The notes beneath the pieces are model-generated. The model saw only the letters and a list, made by a program, of their open reading frames with translations, searched no databases and had not been told where the DNA came from. A stretch of 64,000 bases of DNA from Desulfotruncus alcoholivorax DSM 16058 (lineage in GTDB: Bacteria > Bacillota > Desulfotomaculia > Desulfotomaculales > Desulfallaceae): NCBI RefSeq assembly GCF_000430885.1, contig NZ_AUMW01000016.1:25731-89730 (forward strand). Reading direction: 5' to 3'. The translations under genes and the position numbers were made by a program. Of the stretch, positions 22,290 through 31,066 are shown piece by piece. Position 1 is the stretch's first letter. Each line of letters opens with the position of its first letter.

Positions 22290-22322
22290 AAAAAAGGGAA
22301 AGGTTATCTCTCCTTTCCCTTT
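22290..22322 (-). terminator. Terminator between convergent genes
   Basis: AAAAGGGAAAGG (22292-22303) pairs with CCTTTCCCTTT (22311-22321). On the - strand it is followed by T residues, so it mainly serves the rhodanese gene; it may also stop the + strand glycosyltransferase transcript. Confidence 0.8.
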
Positions 22323-23235
22323 AGGTGCTTCCTGTTGCAAGAGGTCTGTGCCTGTACCAGTACAGGTAAAACCCATCATATAATTTAACGTTAGTATACC
22401 CAAGCAGTTTATTTAAAGCAAAATAGATAAAAGAAGCTCTAAAGACATTATTGGAGTAAATTATCACTTGCTTTTCTGGAGTGACTTCTTTATCCAGAAA
22501 AACTTTTTTCAGGTCTGAGGCGTTTTTGAAAGTCATATCCTCATTGATGAGCTGATCCCAGGGTATGTTTATTGCCCCCGGTATATGACCTCTACCACCA
22601 TATTCTTCGTCTGAACGTGCATCTATTATAACAACATTTTCCGGTTGTTGCAGTGCGTTCGCTACATCAATGGTTTCAATTATGAAGTTAGCTTTTTGTT
22701 GTTCATCCGATAAACTGAATGATCCTAAATTACCCCTTCTTACTCTTCCGGTCTCAATTTCGTATCCTTTTGCCTGCCATTGCCCAAACCCGCCATTTAA
22801 TATCTGAACGTTTAACCCGTACATATTTAAAAAAAACCATAAAGCTGCGTGGTTGTAATTATCACTATAAAGTACGATATGGTCTGAACTATTTACACCG
22901 TATTCCCGTATTCTCAAACTGAATGCTTTAGGGGAGTTAAATCTGCCCCTGCGGTTGGGGTCCAAAACAGACCTGAAGTCATAACAGATTGCTCCGGGTA
23001 TATGACTTTGTTCGTATACGTCTCTCGTCCTAGTGTCCAAAATGGTTAAATTGGGCTGGCCTAATATTTTCTTTAATTGGTCTGCACTGATCATGGCTTC
23101 GGGATGGGTGTAAGGTATGGCTTCTTCCTTTATATTAGCTGTTGAATTTAACTGATCTTTATTGCTGCACCCAATAAGTAAAATTGTTAATAGGGTTAAT
23201 ATTACCCCCATAACAATATACTTTTTAACACTCAA
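22321..23235 (-). CDS. Lipoprotein with two rhodanese-like domains, no active-site cysteine
   Basis: A 304-residue protein. Signal peptide with lipobox ILLIGCSN (Cys near residue 23), so probably lipid-anchored outside the membrane. Two tandem rhodanese domains follow: the first contains ILDTRTRDVYEQSHIPGAI, the second VIIDARSDEEYGGRGHIPGA. The active-site loops read LYSDNYNHAA and IYSNNVFRAS, so neither has the cysteine needed for sulfurtransferase activity. This predicts a binding or sensing role, or another chemistry. ATG follows AAGGAGGGTG. Confidence 0.85.
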   Translation of the reverse strand: MSVKKYIVMGVILTLLTILLIGCSNKDQLNSTANIKEEAIPYTHPEAMISADQLKKILGQPNLTILDTRTRDVYEQSHIPGAICYDFRSVLDPNRRGRFNSPKAFSLRIREYGVNSSDHIVLYSDNYNHAALWFFLNMYGLNVQILNGGFGQWQAKGYEIETGRVRRGNLGSFSLSDEQQKANFIIETIDVANALQQPENVVIIDARSDEEYGGRGHIPGAINIPWDQLINEDMTFKNASDLKKVFLDKEVTPEKQVIIYSNNVFRASFIYFALNKLLGYTNVKLYDGFYLYWYRHRPLATGST

Positions 23236-23309
23236 TAAAGCACCCTCCTTGTTATATTATAACAGATAAGTAATTTTTCACCTCCATCTAAAATTAATTC
23301 TTTTTTTAA

Positions 23310-23325
23310 TAGGTTAACCTATAAT
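23310..23325. promoter_or_regulatory. Palindrome TAGGTTAACCTA overlapping a TATAAT
   Basis: A 12-bp perfect palindrome at 23310-23321 overlaps TATAAT at 23320-23325 in the gap between the divergent rhodanese and SLH genes. Its position suits an operator. No good -35 was found, and no regulator can be named. Confidence 0.4.
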
Positions 23326-23404
23326 ATGTTATAAATTTTAGGTTGTTACACATATATATTATTAATTAGCCTTTAGCAATTTACCAATAAATGGGGAGGT
23401 AAAA

Positions 23405-24670
23405 ATGAAAAGAACCACCTGGTTAATAATGGTGACATCTTTTTTAATTGTTACATTAGTCCCTACTGCTGTTGCTAAACCGCTGAATGATGTATCTGGA
23501 CATTGGGCAGAAAGGTATATTATAAATCTGGCTGATACCTCTGTCATGGGAGGTTACCCTGACGGAAGTTTTCGTCCGGAAGCTAATGTGACACGGGAGG
23601 AATTTATTAAGTGTCTTATAGTAGCTTTAAAAATTCCCGTATGCGGCGCGGTGGAACCCTCTTACGACGATGTTGACAACACATCCTGGTCCTTTCCGTA
23701 TATTGAGACTGCTGTGGCATCCGGTATACTAAAACCGGAGGAAAGCGTTAATGGTATGCTAAAGCCTGGAGAGCCGATTCCCAGGGTGGAAGTGGCAAGG
23801 TTAATAGTCCGGGCACTTAAGCTTTCTGTAAAATCGGGTTATACAGGTTATGACGATGGTATTAATATTCCGCCATCATACCGGGGATATGTCGGTATTG
23901 TTAAGGAGCGTAGTTTAATGTCCGGCTATCCCGATGGAACCTTTCGGCCTTGGAATCCGGTTACCAGGGCAGAAGCCAGTGTAATTTTGGTACGGTTGAT
24001 ATACGAATCGGGAAAGGGTACCGGGTTTGTGACAATATGTTACGATCACAGCTCAGAATCAATATTTAATAATGCTTTTCCATTGCACCAGAGTTATGGG
24101 TACCCGGGGGTTAATTATATTTTGCCGTCTAACGTGGGAAACCGTGGCATGATGACGATAGCACAGTTGAAAGAAATGGAACAGGCCGGGTGGGAGACCG
24201 GTTCTCATTCAAAAAATCATCTTCATTTTAAGGATTTAAGAGATCGTGAAATCAGTCAGCAGTTATCACAACCAAAAGAATGGTTGCAGAAAAATGGCTT
24301 GCAGTATGCAAGTTTTGCGTATCCTTTTGGGTTTGATACCGATCCTTACCCGGTAGTTAGTGAATATTACGAATCCGCTGTTAAATGTTTTGGCAATAAA
24401 ATTAACGTGCCGCCAATTAACCGTTTTAATCTGGAAAGAATTATGCTGGATTCCGGGTTATCAAATGATGAATTGACAGATCTGCTGGACCAGGCGGTTA
24501 TTAAGGGAGGATGGGTAATTTTTTATACCCACTCTGTTGCGGAAGCAGGTCAAACCCCTGCCAATCATGGCATTAACCAGCAGAGGTTGAATTATCTATT
24601 TCAAGAGATTAAAAAACGTGGCTTAAAAGTTGTGACTGTTAGTGAGGGGGTAAGCTTGAAGTGTTTTTAA
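23405..24670 (+). CDS. SLH-domain polysaccharide deacetylase, secreted
   Basis: A 421-residue exoprotein. Signal peptide at residues 1-24 (ending AVAK). Three S-layer homology motifs at about 27-190 (LNDVSGHWAERYI, MGGYPDGSFRPEANVTREEF, MSGYPDGTFRPWNPVTRAEA), which anchor proteins to secondary cell wall polymer. A NodB-type deacetylase domain follows: motif 1 is ICYDHS where TFDDG is usual, motif 2 GSHSKNHLHF has the His pair, motif 3 is FAYPFG, and the last is FYTHS. It probably removes acetyl groups from a wall or capsule glycan. The changed second Asp of motif 1 may alter the metal site. ATG follows GGGGAGG. Confidence 0.88.
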   Translation: MKRTTWLIMVTSFLIVTLVPTAVAKPLNDVSGHWAERYIINLADTSVMGGYPDGSFRPEANVTREEFIKCLIVALKIPVCGAVEPSYDDVDNTSWSFPYIETAVASGILKPEESVNGMLKPGEPIPRVEVARLIVRALKLSVKSGYTGYDDGINIPPSYRGYVGIVKERSLMSGYPDGTFRPWNPVTRAEASVILVRLIYESGKGTGFVTICYDHSSESIFNNAFPLHQSYGYPGVNYILPSNVGNRGMMTIAQLKEMEQAGWETGSHSKNHLHFKDLRDREISQQLSQPKEWLQKNGLQYASFAYPFGFDTDPYPVVSEYYESAVKCFGNKINVPPINRFNLERIMLDSGLSNDELTDLLDQAVIKGGWVIFYTHSVAEAGQTPANHGINQQRLNYLFQEIKKRGLKVVTVSEGVSLKCF

Positions 24671-24729
24671 GATGTCTCTTGGATAGTTTAACTAATCAAA
24701 TTAGATACCTTATAAATACCGATAAATAG

Positions 24730-24774
24730 TGGGGCGGGTTTGTTTATTAAAACAATACCTGCTCTCTTTTTTTG
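24730..24774 (+). terminator. Terminator after the SLH deacetylase
   Basis: GGGGCGGGTTTGTTT pairs with AAACAATACCTGCTC, with G-U pairs and one bulge, followed by TCTTTTTTT. Confidence 0.75.
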
Positions 24775-25031
24775 GAACACTTTAAAAACAGAAACATAAA
24801 ATAACAGGAATAGAAAATGATACACACGGGTGGCCTTATTTAGTATTGTTGAGTTTCTTTGCTACTTTTGGGAGGTATGGGTTTTAACACTAAAGGCCGT
24901 GCGATTTTAGTGCTGATAAAGAGAAAGGCTGGTGATATCGTTGTGAGTTGTGGTAACCCGTAAGGGTAGTGTAAATTTGGTTGATACCATCTTTATTTCA
25001 AGGGGAGTTTTTTTAAGGAGAGGGTTTGTAG
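24775..25031 (+). other. Leader region upstream of the SH3 protein, possible structure
   Basis: No gene longer than about 28 codons. It contains the pair CACTAAA (24897-24903) / TTTTAGTG (24905-24913 region) and the hairpin ACCCGTAAGGGT near 24956. A 28-codon frame starts at ATG 24877 behind GGGAGG, but the spacing is too short to be convincing. I do not recognise a known riboswitch here. Confidence 0.3.
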
Positions 25032-25604
25032 ATGTGGTCATGGCTGATTATGATATTGATTACTTTAAGCTGTCTTTTTTGTTTATTCAGCGTTGTACAG
25101 CTGGAGTTAAAAAGACCCAATGCTAAAATATGGATAGTTTTGACTTGTTTTACTATTGGCGCAGTAGTAGGGACCTTATTAAGTGTTCCCTCTCCAATTT
25201 TGCAAAAATATTCTTATGAGCCAAAACCAGCCGAAATAAAGATAAAAGAGCTAAAAAGCCCTGAAGAACAATCCTTAAAAGAACAAACAGCAGAAGAACA
25301 AAAGCCCGAACAAAATGAGCCTCAAGACGAAACAATTACTGATGATAAAACAGAAGGTATTAGTCAATCAACAGAATTGCCGACCACGGGTTCAAAAGCA
25401 GAAAAAAAGGTGCTTGTGATGGTCCCCGAACTTAATGTTCGTTCAGATTCCAAAAACAGTGCTGAAATACTTGACACTGTACAGTATGGTCAAATTTTAA
25501 CCGAAATAGAAGCGCCTGAAGGTTTGGATTGGGTAAAAGTAAGGATGGATAACGGACTTACCGGATGGGTAGCTAAAAGGTATTTGAATTATTTAACGGA
25601 TTAA
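25032..25604 (+). CDS. Membrane-anchored bacterial SH3 (SH3b) protein
   Basis: A 190-residue protein with two predicted membrane segments (about residues 3-20 and 33-53), a long acidic and Gln/Lys-rich linker (about 60-125) and a C-terminal SH3b domain beginning VPELNVRSDSKNSAEIL and ending GLTGWVAKRYLNYL. SH3b domains generally bind cell wall peptides. It stands just upstream of the Wzz-like gene and could tether the export machinery to the wall (inference). ATG follows AAGGAGAGGG. Confidence 0.82.
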   Translation: MWSWLIMILITLSCLFCLFSVVQLELKRPNAKIWIVLTCFTIGAVVGTLLSVPSPILQKYSYEPKPAEIKIKELKSPEEQSLKEQTAEEQKPEQNEPQDETITDDKTEGISQSTELPTTGSKAEKKVLVMVPELNVRSDSKNSAEILDTVQYGQILTEIEAPEGLDWVKVRMDNGLTGWVAKRYLNYLTD

Positions 25605-25652
25605 CTACAAGATTAGCATTATTGGTATTGTTGTTTCGAGGAGGTAACCTTT

Positions 25653-26285
25653 TTGAGGGCTAAAGAATTTACAAAGGCACTTGGTGAGTTAAAATTGGCC
25701 TTTGTGGCAGTTCCTATTTTAGCAATGATATTTAGTGCAGTAATTAGTTTATATGTTTTGTCGCCTGTATACATGGCATCTACAACTTTAATGGTTTTTA
25801 AACAGCCTACAACTTCTGTACCTTATGAGGTAAGAGTAGGATCTATTATGTTAAACCAAAGGTTGGTTAAGACTTATTGTGAATTAGCAAAAAGTACAAT
25901 GATTTTTGAAGAAGTGATTAAGCAAAATAACCTTAAAATGTCGGTTGAAGATTTAAAGAAAAGAGTTAATATTGAGTTGTTGGGTGACACGGAATTCTTA
26001 AGAATAACGGTAGAAAGTACGAATCCAACACTTTCAGCCATGTTGGCCAATGAGGTGGCACGAGTATTACTGGAAAAGGTAGCCGAATTAATGGTATTGG
26101 ATAATATTCAAATTGTTGATCCTGCTTCACCGCCTAATAAACCGGTGTGGCCAAACCATGAATTAAATATTATATTAGCAGGTGTAATTGGTTTGCTATT
26201 GATTGTTGGGGTAGCATTGTTAAGAGCTTCTATTAGAGCTGAAGATAGAGAACAGGACCTCCCAGTTAATAATGCAACCAGTTAA
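25653..26285 (+). CDS. Wzz/CpsC-like chain-length determinant
   Basis: A 210-residue protein with two membrane segments (about 15-37 and 172-190) and an extracytoplasmic region between them, matching the Wzz/YveK/CpsC family that controls polysaccharide chain length or modulates a tyrosine kinase. The conserved proline-rich motif before TM2 is present (DPASPPNKPVWPNHELN). TTG start behind GAGGAGG. No BY-kinase (CpsD-like) gene is seen anywhere in this window, so its usual partner is absent or encoded elsewhere. Confidence 0.85.
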   Translation: MRAKEFTKALGELKLAFVAVPILAMIFSAVISLYVLSPVYMASTTLMVFKQPTTSVPYEVRVGSIMLNQRLVKTYCELAKSTMIFEEVIKQNNLKMSVEDLKKRVNIELLGDTEFLRITVESTNPTLSAMLANEVARVLLEKVAELMVLDNIQIVDPASPPNKPVWPNHELNIILAGVIGLLLIVGVALLRASIRAEDREQDLPVNNATS

Positions 26286-26357
26286 TCCAGAAGAAACTAT
26301 TGTTGAATACCGCGGTGAAGAATGGTTGAGCTTAGAGTTAAAAAAGGTGAATGTGTA

Positions 26358-27317
26358 ATGGGGGGAGATACGGAATTGAGATGTTTGGTTACCGGTGGTG
26401 CCGGTTTTATCGGGTCAAATTTGGTGCACACTCTGGTAGCTGAGGGCCATAAAGTGCGTATTTTGGATAATTTTGAAACAGGAAAATTTGAAAATATAGA
26501 GCCGGTGATTAAAAAAATTGATCTGGTGGTAGGGGATTTATCCAAGAGAGAAGATGTTTTAAGGGCTGTGGAAGGTGTGGATGTGGTATTTCACCAAGCC
26601 GCTCTTCCCTCTGTGCACAGATCGGTGGCGGATCCTTACATCACGAATAGGGTGAATATCGAAGGGACCTTAAATGTTTTTCTGGCAGCCCGGGATAAGG
26701 GTGTAAAGAGGGTGGTTTACGCATCGTCTTCTTCTGTTTACGGCAATAATGAAAACCTGCCTAAAGAGGAAAAAATGCTGTTAAAGCCGATGTCTCCATA
26801 TGCGGCCTCGAAAATGGCCAACGAAGTTTACGGGCGTTTGTTTTATGAACTGTACGGTCTGGAAACAGTAGGGTTAAGGTATTTTAACGTCTTTGGCCCG
26901 CGGCAAAACCCTAATTCCCAGTATGCTGCCGTGATCCCCAAATTTATAATGGCCTTGCTGAAAGGCGATTCCCCTGTTATATATGGGGATGGAGAACAAT
27001 CCCGCGACTTTACTTTTATCTCTGATGTAGTTAAAGGTAATATTTTGGCCGCCAAGGCTGAGGGAGTGGCGGGCGAAGTATTTAATATAGCTCGTGGTCA
27101 AAGGATTAATCTAAATGAGTTACTTGACTTGCTAAAAAAGATTATGGGCAAAAACGTTAAGGCATTATATGCCGATTCCCGTCCAGGTGACGTAAAGCAT
27201 TCCCTGGCATCAATTAAAAAGGCTGAAGCAATTCTTAAATATTGTCCTAATGTTAATTTGGAAACCGGCCTTCAACAAACCGTTGCTTGGTTTTCGAAAA
27301 ATGCCGGGGCCGTTTAG
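26358..27317 (+). CDS. NAD-dependent nucleotide-sugar epimerase
   Basis: About 319 residues. Extended SDR with CLVTGGAGFIGSNLVH, FHQAALPSVHRSV, YASSSSVYG and the YxxxK pair in YAASKMANEVYG, then RYFNVFGPRQNP. Resembles UDP-GlcNAc/UDP-glucose 4-epimerases of the WbpP/Gne kind. ATG 26358 chosen behind AAGGTGA; an in-frame ATG at 26322 is possible. Likely supplies UDP-GalNAc or UDP-galactose to the locus (inference). Confidence 0.88.
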   Translation: MGGDTELRCLVTGGAGFIGSNLVHTLVAEGHKVRILDNFETGKFENIEPVIKKIDLVVGDLSKREDVLRAVEGVDVVFHQAALPSVHRSVADPYITNRVNIEGTLNVFLAARDKGVKRVVYASSSSVYGNNENLPKEEKMLLKPMSPYAASKMANEVYGRLFYELYGLETVGLRYFNVFGPRQNPNSQYAAVIPKFIMALLKGDSPVIYGDGEQSRDFTFISDVVKGNILAAKAEGVAGEVFNIARGQRINLNELLDLLKKIMGKNVKALYADSRPGDVKHSLASIKKAEAILKYCPNVNLETGLQQTVAWFSKNAGAV

Positions 27318-27363
27318 TATACGGGAAGCTTATTAATGCCGGAAATGGTGAAAGATAACGCTT

Positions 27364-27413
27364 GAAAAGTCCGAGTCCGCTGGGAAGGAAATCCCACCGG
27401 GTTCGGATTTTCT
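27364..27413 (+). terminator. Strong hairpin, probable terminator
   Basis: AAAAGTCCGAGTCCGCTGGG (27365-27384) pairs with CCCACCGGGTTCGGATTTT (27393-27411), with one or two mismatches. It has A-rich and T-rich flanks, so it may act on both strands. It separates the epimerase from the next glycosyltransferase. Confidence 0.8.
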
Positions 27414-27500
27414 CATTTTGCCCCCAGAGAAGCAGCTCAGTAACATTATCTGGTTGCAAGCCATATGATAACGTAATGGACGGCAGTTGGGGGAGTGGTT

Positions 27501-28718
27501 ATGAGGCCATATTCCACGGAAGAACAGCCTATGGGTACTGACTTTTTAGAAAAAATCGCTGGTGTTCCCCGGGTAATTCATGTAACCACTATAGGTATTA
27601 CCTCTTATAGGGCTTTGTTGGCCCAATGCCGGTTTTTTCGGCATAAAGGGATGGAAGTGGGGTTTGTTTTCAGTCCTTCTTCTGAAAGTAAAGTGCTGCT
27701 CAGCCTGGGGTTTCCCGTAAAAGAGATTTACATCGACAGAAAAATTAACCCCCTATCCGATTCCGCGGCTATTTTAAAGATGTTTCGCTATTTTAGGGCT
27801 GTAAGACCCGATATTGTACACACCCATACTTCCAAAGCCGGTGTAGTGGGCAGGATAGCAGCCAGATTGGCCGGGATTGCCAATGTTGTGCATACTGTAC
27901 ACGGATTTCCGTTTCACCCTGGAATGACCAAGGTAAAATACATTCTTTATAAGGAGATTGAAAAAAAGTTGGCCAGAGTTACGGATATTATGATGTCCCA
28001 GAGCCGGGAGGACATTATGAATGCGCAAAGGCTTGGCATTAAACCCCGCCTGGGCAATTTGATTCACATTGGAAATGGTGTTGATCTTGATGAGTTTAAT
28101 CCCGACCGGTATCCGTTTGAACGGCGGCAACAGATCCGGGAAGGCCTGGCCATAAAGGGAACGGATCCGGTGATCACCATGATAGGCCGCGTAAACCGTG
28201 AAAAAGGATATCACAATTTGGTAGAAGCGTTGCATCAGATTGGTGATATGTCCTGGCAGGCACTGTTTATAGGCCCGGATGAGGGGTTTTTAGCCGATCT
28301 TAAGCAGCAAATAAACAATTATAGACTGCAAAACCGGATTCTTCTTCTTGGCCAGCGCAGTGATATTAATGACTTGCTGGCAATTACAGATGTTTATGTA
28401 CTTCCTTCCTACCGGGAAGGACTGCCCCGCTCCCTGATCGAGGCCCAGTCGATGGGCTTACCTTGTGTGGCCACTGATATCAGGGGCTGCCGGGAAGTCA
28501 TTGTGGAAGGCCGCACAGGATTCCTCGTGCAGCCGGGAGATAGCAGAGCTTTGGGCGAGGCGATGCGCAAACTGCTGATGGATTCCGAACTTCGCTTTAA
28601 TATGGGGAATGCGGGCAGACAACATATGCAGCTGTATTTTAATGAATCAGAAGTGGCCCGCAAAGTTATGGCTGTTTATGAGCAAATTTTGAATTACAAC
28701 ACTACTATGAGCCGGTGA
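27501..28718 (+). CDS. Glycosyltransferase family 4
   Basis: About 405 residues. GT-B fold with PDIVHTHTSKAGVVGRIAAR in the acceptor half, MIGRVNREKGYHNLVEAL, and the EX7E motif in LPSYREGLPRSLIEAQSMG. The HTHTSKAG and HTVHGFPFH blocks are typical of UDP-GalNAc/GlcNAc-type GT4 enzymes (for example the PglA/WbpT-like group). ATG follows TTGGGGGAG. It begins a series running to the initiating sugar transferase at 30439. Confidence 0.9.
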   Translation: MRPYSTEEQPMGTDFLEKIAGVPRVIHVTTIGITSYRALLAQCRFFRHKGMEVGFVFSPSSESKVLLSLGFPVKEIYIDRKINPLSDSAAILKMFRYFRAVRPDIVHTHTSKAGVVGRIAARLAGIANVVHTVHGFPFHPGMTKVKYILYKEIEKKLARVTDIMMSQSREDIMNAQRLGIKPRLGNLIHIGNGVDLDEFNPDRYPFERRQQIREGLAIKGTDPVITMIGRVNREKGYHNLVEALHQIGDMSWQALFIGPDEGFLADLKQQINNYRLQNRILLLGQRSDINDLLAITDVYVLPSYREGLPRSLIEAQSMGLPCVATDIRGCREVIVEGRTGFLVQPGDSRALGEAMRKLLMDSELRFNMGNAGRQHMQLYFNESEVARKVMAVYEQILNYNTTMSR

Positions 28719-28743
28719 TATTTTACATAGGCACTTTACCGCT

Positions 28744-29349
28744 ATGACAACGTTTGGAGAGGTGATCCGCATTAATATAAAAGTTTGGTGTATTGCCATT
28801 TTATTGTGCTTCCTGCTAGGTATAATTATTACCCTCATCTATCCGCCTTGGCCTCTATTGGCTAGATTACTGGTTGTTCAAGACCGGCTTACTAAGGTTG
28901 ATGTTCTGGTAACCCTTGGAGGGGATTCGGAAAGGGAGCTTTACGCGGCGGAGCTTTACAGGCTGGGCTTGGCGCCTAAAATTATTATGTCCGGCTGCGG
29001 TTCCTCAGCTTCCAAAATGGCTAAAAGAGCAGTCAAGGCAGGTGTTGATGACAGTGACATTCTTTTAGAGGAACATGCCGAGAGTACTTATGAGAATGCC
29101 CTTTTTTCCAAGGAAATTATATTGGCACAAAATTTCAAATCCGCCATTATAGTTTCTTCACCATATCATATGCGGCGCACCAAGCTGGCTTTTGAAAGGG
29201 TTTTTAAAAATACCGGTGTGAAATTGCTTTATAGTCCAACAAAGGATTCGGGTTTTAATGTGGATGGTCAATGTAAAAGTGAGAGAGACAGAGCGATAGT
29301 AAGGAGGGAATATATCAAGTTTATATATTATTGGTTTAGATATTGGTAG
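28744..29349 (+). CDS. YdcF/SanA-type DUF218 membrane protein
   Basis: A 201-residue protein with one N-terminal membrane anchor (about residues 14-33) and a DUF218 domain: VDVLVTLGGDSERELYAAEL, then KIIMSGCGSS, ESTYENALFSKEI and IIVSSPYHMRRTKLAFERV. The family includes SanA, ElyC and YdcF and is linked to envelope integrity or lipid carrier recycling; the reaction is not established. It lies in a polysaccharide operon, as is common for the family. Confidence 0.87.
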   Translation: MTTFGEVIRINIKVWCIAILLCFLLGIIITLIYPPWPLLARLLVVQDRLTKVDVLVTLGGDSERELYAAELYRLGLAPKIIMSGCGSSASKMAKRAVKAGVDDSDILLEEHAESTYENALFSKEIILAQNFKSAIIVSSPYHMRRTKLAFERVFKNTGVKLLYSPTKDSGFNVDGQCKSERDRAIVRREYIKFIYYWFRYW

Positions 29350-29377
29350 GTAAAAAGCACTAAGGCGGTGCAAGGAT

Positions 29378-30436
29378 GTGGATTATTGTGTGTTGGGCTT
29401 GCGGGATCGAGAACAGTGGTTGCAGGAACTTGATAAGTTAAGGGATATCATACCCGATTTGCATTACCAGCCTAAATACTTGGCATTGTTTGGCAGCATG
29501 GGAGAGGCACGTTTATTTATCTACCACGAAGGAACGGAAACAGTTATTTATCCATTTTTTTTAAGAAAGGTCAATTTAATTCCCGGACTTACAGATAAAC
29601 TGCCGCTGGATCTGTATGACATAACCAGTGCTTACGGCTACGGGGGACCACTGGCCACTCCGACAGCCGGCGATAATGTATTAAGCAACTTTTACCGGTG
29701 TTTTGCAAAATACTGTAACAGTCAACACATCATCACGGAGTTCATCCGGTTTCATCCCGTATTGGGCAACCACCGCTTAATGAAAAATCATGTGGAAGTT
29801 GAAAGAGTATCCTCGGTAGTATGTGTCGATCTTAGGGGTTCAGTTGAGGAAATTTGGTCGGGATACCAGCGCAACAACCGTAAAAACATTAACAAAGCTT
29901 ACCGGGAAGGGTTGGAGGTGATATTGGAGGAAGCACCGGCGCATTTTACTGATTTTTTAGCTATTTATCACCATACCCTTACCAGGCGCCAAGCTGGAAA
30001 TTTTTATTACTTCAATACCGAATTTTATGAATACCTGCACAGGGAGTTAAGAGGTAATTTTTTATACGCCCACACATTAATGAATGGGCGGGTGATATCC
30101 ACAGAGCTGCTGCTATACAACGAATCTTATATCCATTCTTTTCTTGGGGGGACTTTGGAACAATTTTATGAATATCGCCCCAATAATATTTTGAAACATG
30201 AAGTAATCAAGTGGGCAAAAAGCAAAGGAATTAAATATTTCTTACTTGGTGGCGGCTATCAGGATGAAGATGGCATTTTTCGTTATAAATTATCGTTTGC
30301 CAGTAACGGGGTATTGGATTTTTACGTTGGGAAAAAGGTACACAACCACGGGGCTGTAAGCAGGTTGGAAGAAATCATGGCTTCGAAAAAACCTCGGGAA
30401 AATGAAGGTTATTTCCCCGGTTACCGGAGGTATTAA
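29378..30436 (+). CDS. FemAB/GNAT-like aminoacyl- or acyltransferase
   Basis: A 352-residue protein with the two-lobed GNAT (FemAB-like) pattern: an N-terminal part with PFFLRKV, DITSAYGYGGPL, and a C-terminal part with RNNRKNINKAYREGLEV and KGIKYFLLGGGYQDEDGIFRYK (shown in two blocks: KGIKYFLLGGGYQ, DEDGIFRYK). Such proteins add amino acids or acyl groups to wall or glycan precursors. GTG start at 29378. Located between the DUF218 gene and the sugar transferase, probably decorating the glycan (inference). Confidence 0.8.
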   Translation: MDYCVLGLRDREQWLQELDKLRDIIPDLHYQPKYLALFGSMGEARLFIYHEGTETVIYPFFLRKVNLIPGLTDKLPLDLYDITSAYGYGGPLATPTAGDNVLSNFYRCFAKYCNSQHIITEFIRFHPVLGNHRLMKNHVEVERVSSVVCVDLRGSVEEIWSGYQRNNRKNINKAYREGLEVILEEAPAHFTDFLAIYHHTLTRRQAGNFYYFNTEFYEYLHRELRGNFLYAHTLMNGRVISTELLLYNESYIHSFLGGTLEQFYEYRPNNILKHEVIKWAKSKGIKYFLLGGGYQDEDGIFRYKLSFASNGVLDFYVGKKVHNHGAVSRLEEIMASKKPRENEGYFPGYRRY

Positions 30437-30438
30437 AT

Positions 30439-31065
30439 ATGTCAGTTACAAAAATTAACCAGGCCTTTAAAAGGGTATTTGACCTGGTATGTTCGCTGTT
30501 TATACTGTTGCTTCTTAGCCCTTTATTGATAATGATTGCGTTGGCTATAAAAATTACTTCGCCAGGCGCCGTCCTTTTTAAGCAGATGCGTTTGGGTTTA
30601 GATGGCAAAATCTTTTGGATGTATAAGTTCCGGAGCATGGTTCCCAACGCTGTGAATATGGGGTCCGGGATGTTCGTTGAAAAAGATGATCCGCGGATCA
30701 CAGCCGTTGGCAAGCTCCTTAGAAAAACCAGTATTGACGAACTCCCCCAGTTATTAAACATCCTGCGCGGCGAGATGAGTCTAGTTGGCCCCCGGCCCGC
30801 TCCATTGCACCATCTTAAACTATACGATGAAAGGCAGAAAAAAAGGTTAACCGTTAAACCGGGCATTACCGGATGGGCTCAGGTAAAGGGACGTTTGGCC
30901 CTTTACTGGCCGCAGCGTATTGAATTGGATCTATGGTATATCGATAATTATTCAGTTTGGCTAGATTTGAAAATACTGGTAATAACGGTTGCAGTGGTGC
31001 TGTTTCGCCGTGGTGGCACTGCCAAAGCAGATCGAAAAGAGAATGATCCATTTATGAAATTTTAA
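30439..31065 (+). CDS. Undecaprenyl-phosphate sugar phosphotransferase
   Basis: A 208-residue monotopic phosphoglycosyl transferase of the short (PglC-like) form. N-terminal membrane segment DLVCSLFILLLLSPLLIMI, then LFKQMRLGLDGKIFWMYKFR, the DE dyad in KTSIDELPQLLNILRGEMS, and LVGPRP. KPGITGWAQVKGR follows. It starts lipid-linked glycan synthesis by moving a sugar phosphate to undecaprenyl phosphate. It ends just before repeat copy 3. Confidence 0.93.
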   Translation: MSVTKINQAFKRVFDLVCSLFILLLLSPLLIMIALAIKITSPGAVLFKQMRLGLDGKIFWMYKFRSMVPNAVNMGSGMFVEKDDPRITAVGKLLRKTSIDELPQLLNILRGEMSLVGPRPAPLHHLKLYDERQKKRLTVKPGITGWAQVKGRLALYWPQRIELDLWYIDNYSVWLDLKILVITVAVVLFRRGGTAKADRKENDPFMKF

Positions 31066-31066
31066 T

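Noticed and set aside
24877..24963. A 28-codon frame behind GGGAGG
   Set aside because: Spacing between the site and the ATG is only one base, and no homology is recognised. Kept only as part of the leader description.
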